Shown here one piece after another: positions 63,621 to 64,000 of a stretch of DNA of 64,000 bases (within the stretch, counting starts at the first letter, position 1; each line of letters opens with the position of its first letter). The notes below the pieces were generated by a model. It saw only the letters and a program-made list of their open reading frames with translations. It was not told the DNA's origin and did not search any database. Source of the stretch: Ostrinia nubilalis. Lineage: Eukaryota; Arthropoda; Insecta; Lepidoptera; Crambidae. The stretch spans positions 7,440,001 through 7,504,000 of the forward strand of contig NC_087118.1 in NCBI RefSeq assembly GCF_963855985.1, read 5' to 3'. The position numbers were made by a program, and so were the translations under genes.

Positions 63621-63755
63621 AAAAGATATTTTTTAATTAAAAATATTAACCAATAATATTTTTAGTTAGATCAAATATATTTTAAAGTTAAGTTATACAT
63701 AGATCGAAATGTATTTATTAGGTGATCAATATTAAAAGGCAAACTTAATATAAAA
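63621..63755. repeat. Second half of the AT-rich direct repeat
   Basis: Matches 62596-62690 up to about 63712, then AT-rich text to the gggttccgtac repeat. Confidence 0.75.
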
Positions 63756-64000
63756 ACCGGCCAAGTGCGAGTCGGACTCACGCACCGAGGGTTCCGTACA
63801 AACCTGCAAGGTTTACAAAGTTCGTTCATTACGACAATCGAGTCATAACTATGGTATTTTTATTGCAAAATGAAATTCATAACATTACAATGGGGAAAGT
63901 AACTACTTAAAAGGAGAATGCCCAAAAGTGGTATCGCTCGAAATCTAATTGTACATTGAGGGTACCACACCGTAAATTCCTTTCTTCATTTGTAATGATT
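63756..64000. mobile_element. gggttccgtac repeat element, copy 2, runs off window
   Basis: Starts AAAACCGGCCAAGTGCGAG and is the inverted copy of 59091-59335, almost identical by eye. It continues past the end of the window. Confidence 0.85.

Overview
The window looks like nuclear DNA of a moth or butterfly (Lepidoptera) and consists almost entirely of transposable elements. The signs are the mix of families: BEL/Pao, copia and Ty3/gypsy LTR elements; LINEs of R1, LOA, RTE, Jockey/CR1 and R4/Dong type, the last sitting in TTA repeats; hAT and piggyBac miniatures; a tRNA-derived SINE; the gggttccgtac repeat; and AT-rich filler. I found no host gene that I can name. The only possible host-like or DNA-transposon gene start is a short THAP-domain fragment at 57228.

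Layout. 1-4955: two half BEL/Pao elements head to head. 4956-9893: a minus-strand LINE split by a 1,047-bp perfect-looking palindrome, a Jockey LINE on plus, and an RTE tail on minus. 10042-19410: a 17.6-like Ty3/gypsy element, itself split by a foldback MITE in gag and by a young complete copia element (14723-19186, 217-bp LTRs, target duplication CGAAT). 19411-23427: a DNA-transposon remnant, an LOA-type LINE with RNase H, a short tandem repeat and a second foldback MITE. 23428-56670: one LINE, called L-A here, spread over 33 kb because three large blocks lie inside it. These are a composite block (about 24950-27560), an mdg3-like gypsy element (28523-36386) and a 17.8-kb unit bounded by 189-bp LTR-like repeats (36840-54658). 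The open frame of L-A stops at each edge and resumes on the far side, and short target duplications mark the second and third blocks.

Inside the 17.8-kb unit are a 5'-truncated R1-clade LINE, a 26-bp minisatellite, LINE tails, a full-length BEL/Pao element (43606-51627) with an unbroken 1,772-residue polyprotein and apparently identical 286-bp LTRs, and a piggyBac-type miniature. hAT elements with 8-bp target duplications sit in one LTR of the mdg3-like element and one LTR of the Pao element. 56671-64000 holds the THAP fragment, two inverted copies of the gggttccgtac repeat, an R4/Dong-type LINE end broken by a foldback element, and AT-rich repeats.

The genes do not form one pathway. They are self-copying units whose nesting gives a relative order of events: L-A first, then the mdg3-like, Pao and 17.8-kb insertions, then the two hATs. 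The copia element is young and entered an older gypsy copy. The best candidates for something unusual are the 17.8-kb LTR-bounded unit without visible gag-pol of its own, the 1-kb palindrome, and a stem-loop array downstream of the mdg3-like pol gene. All family calls rest on reading motifs by eye, not on searches.
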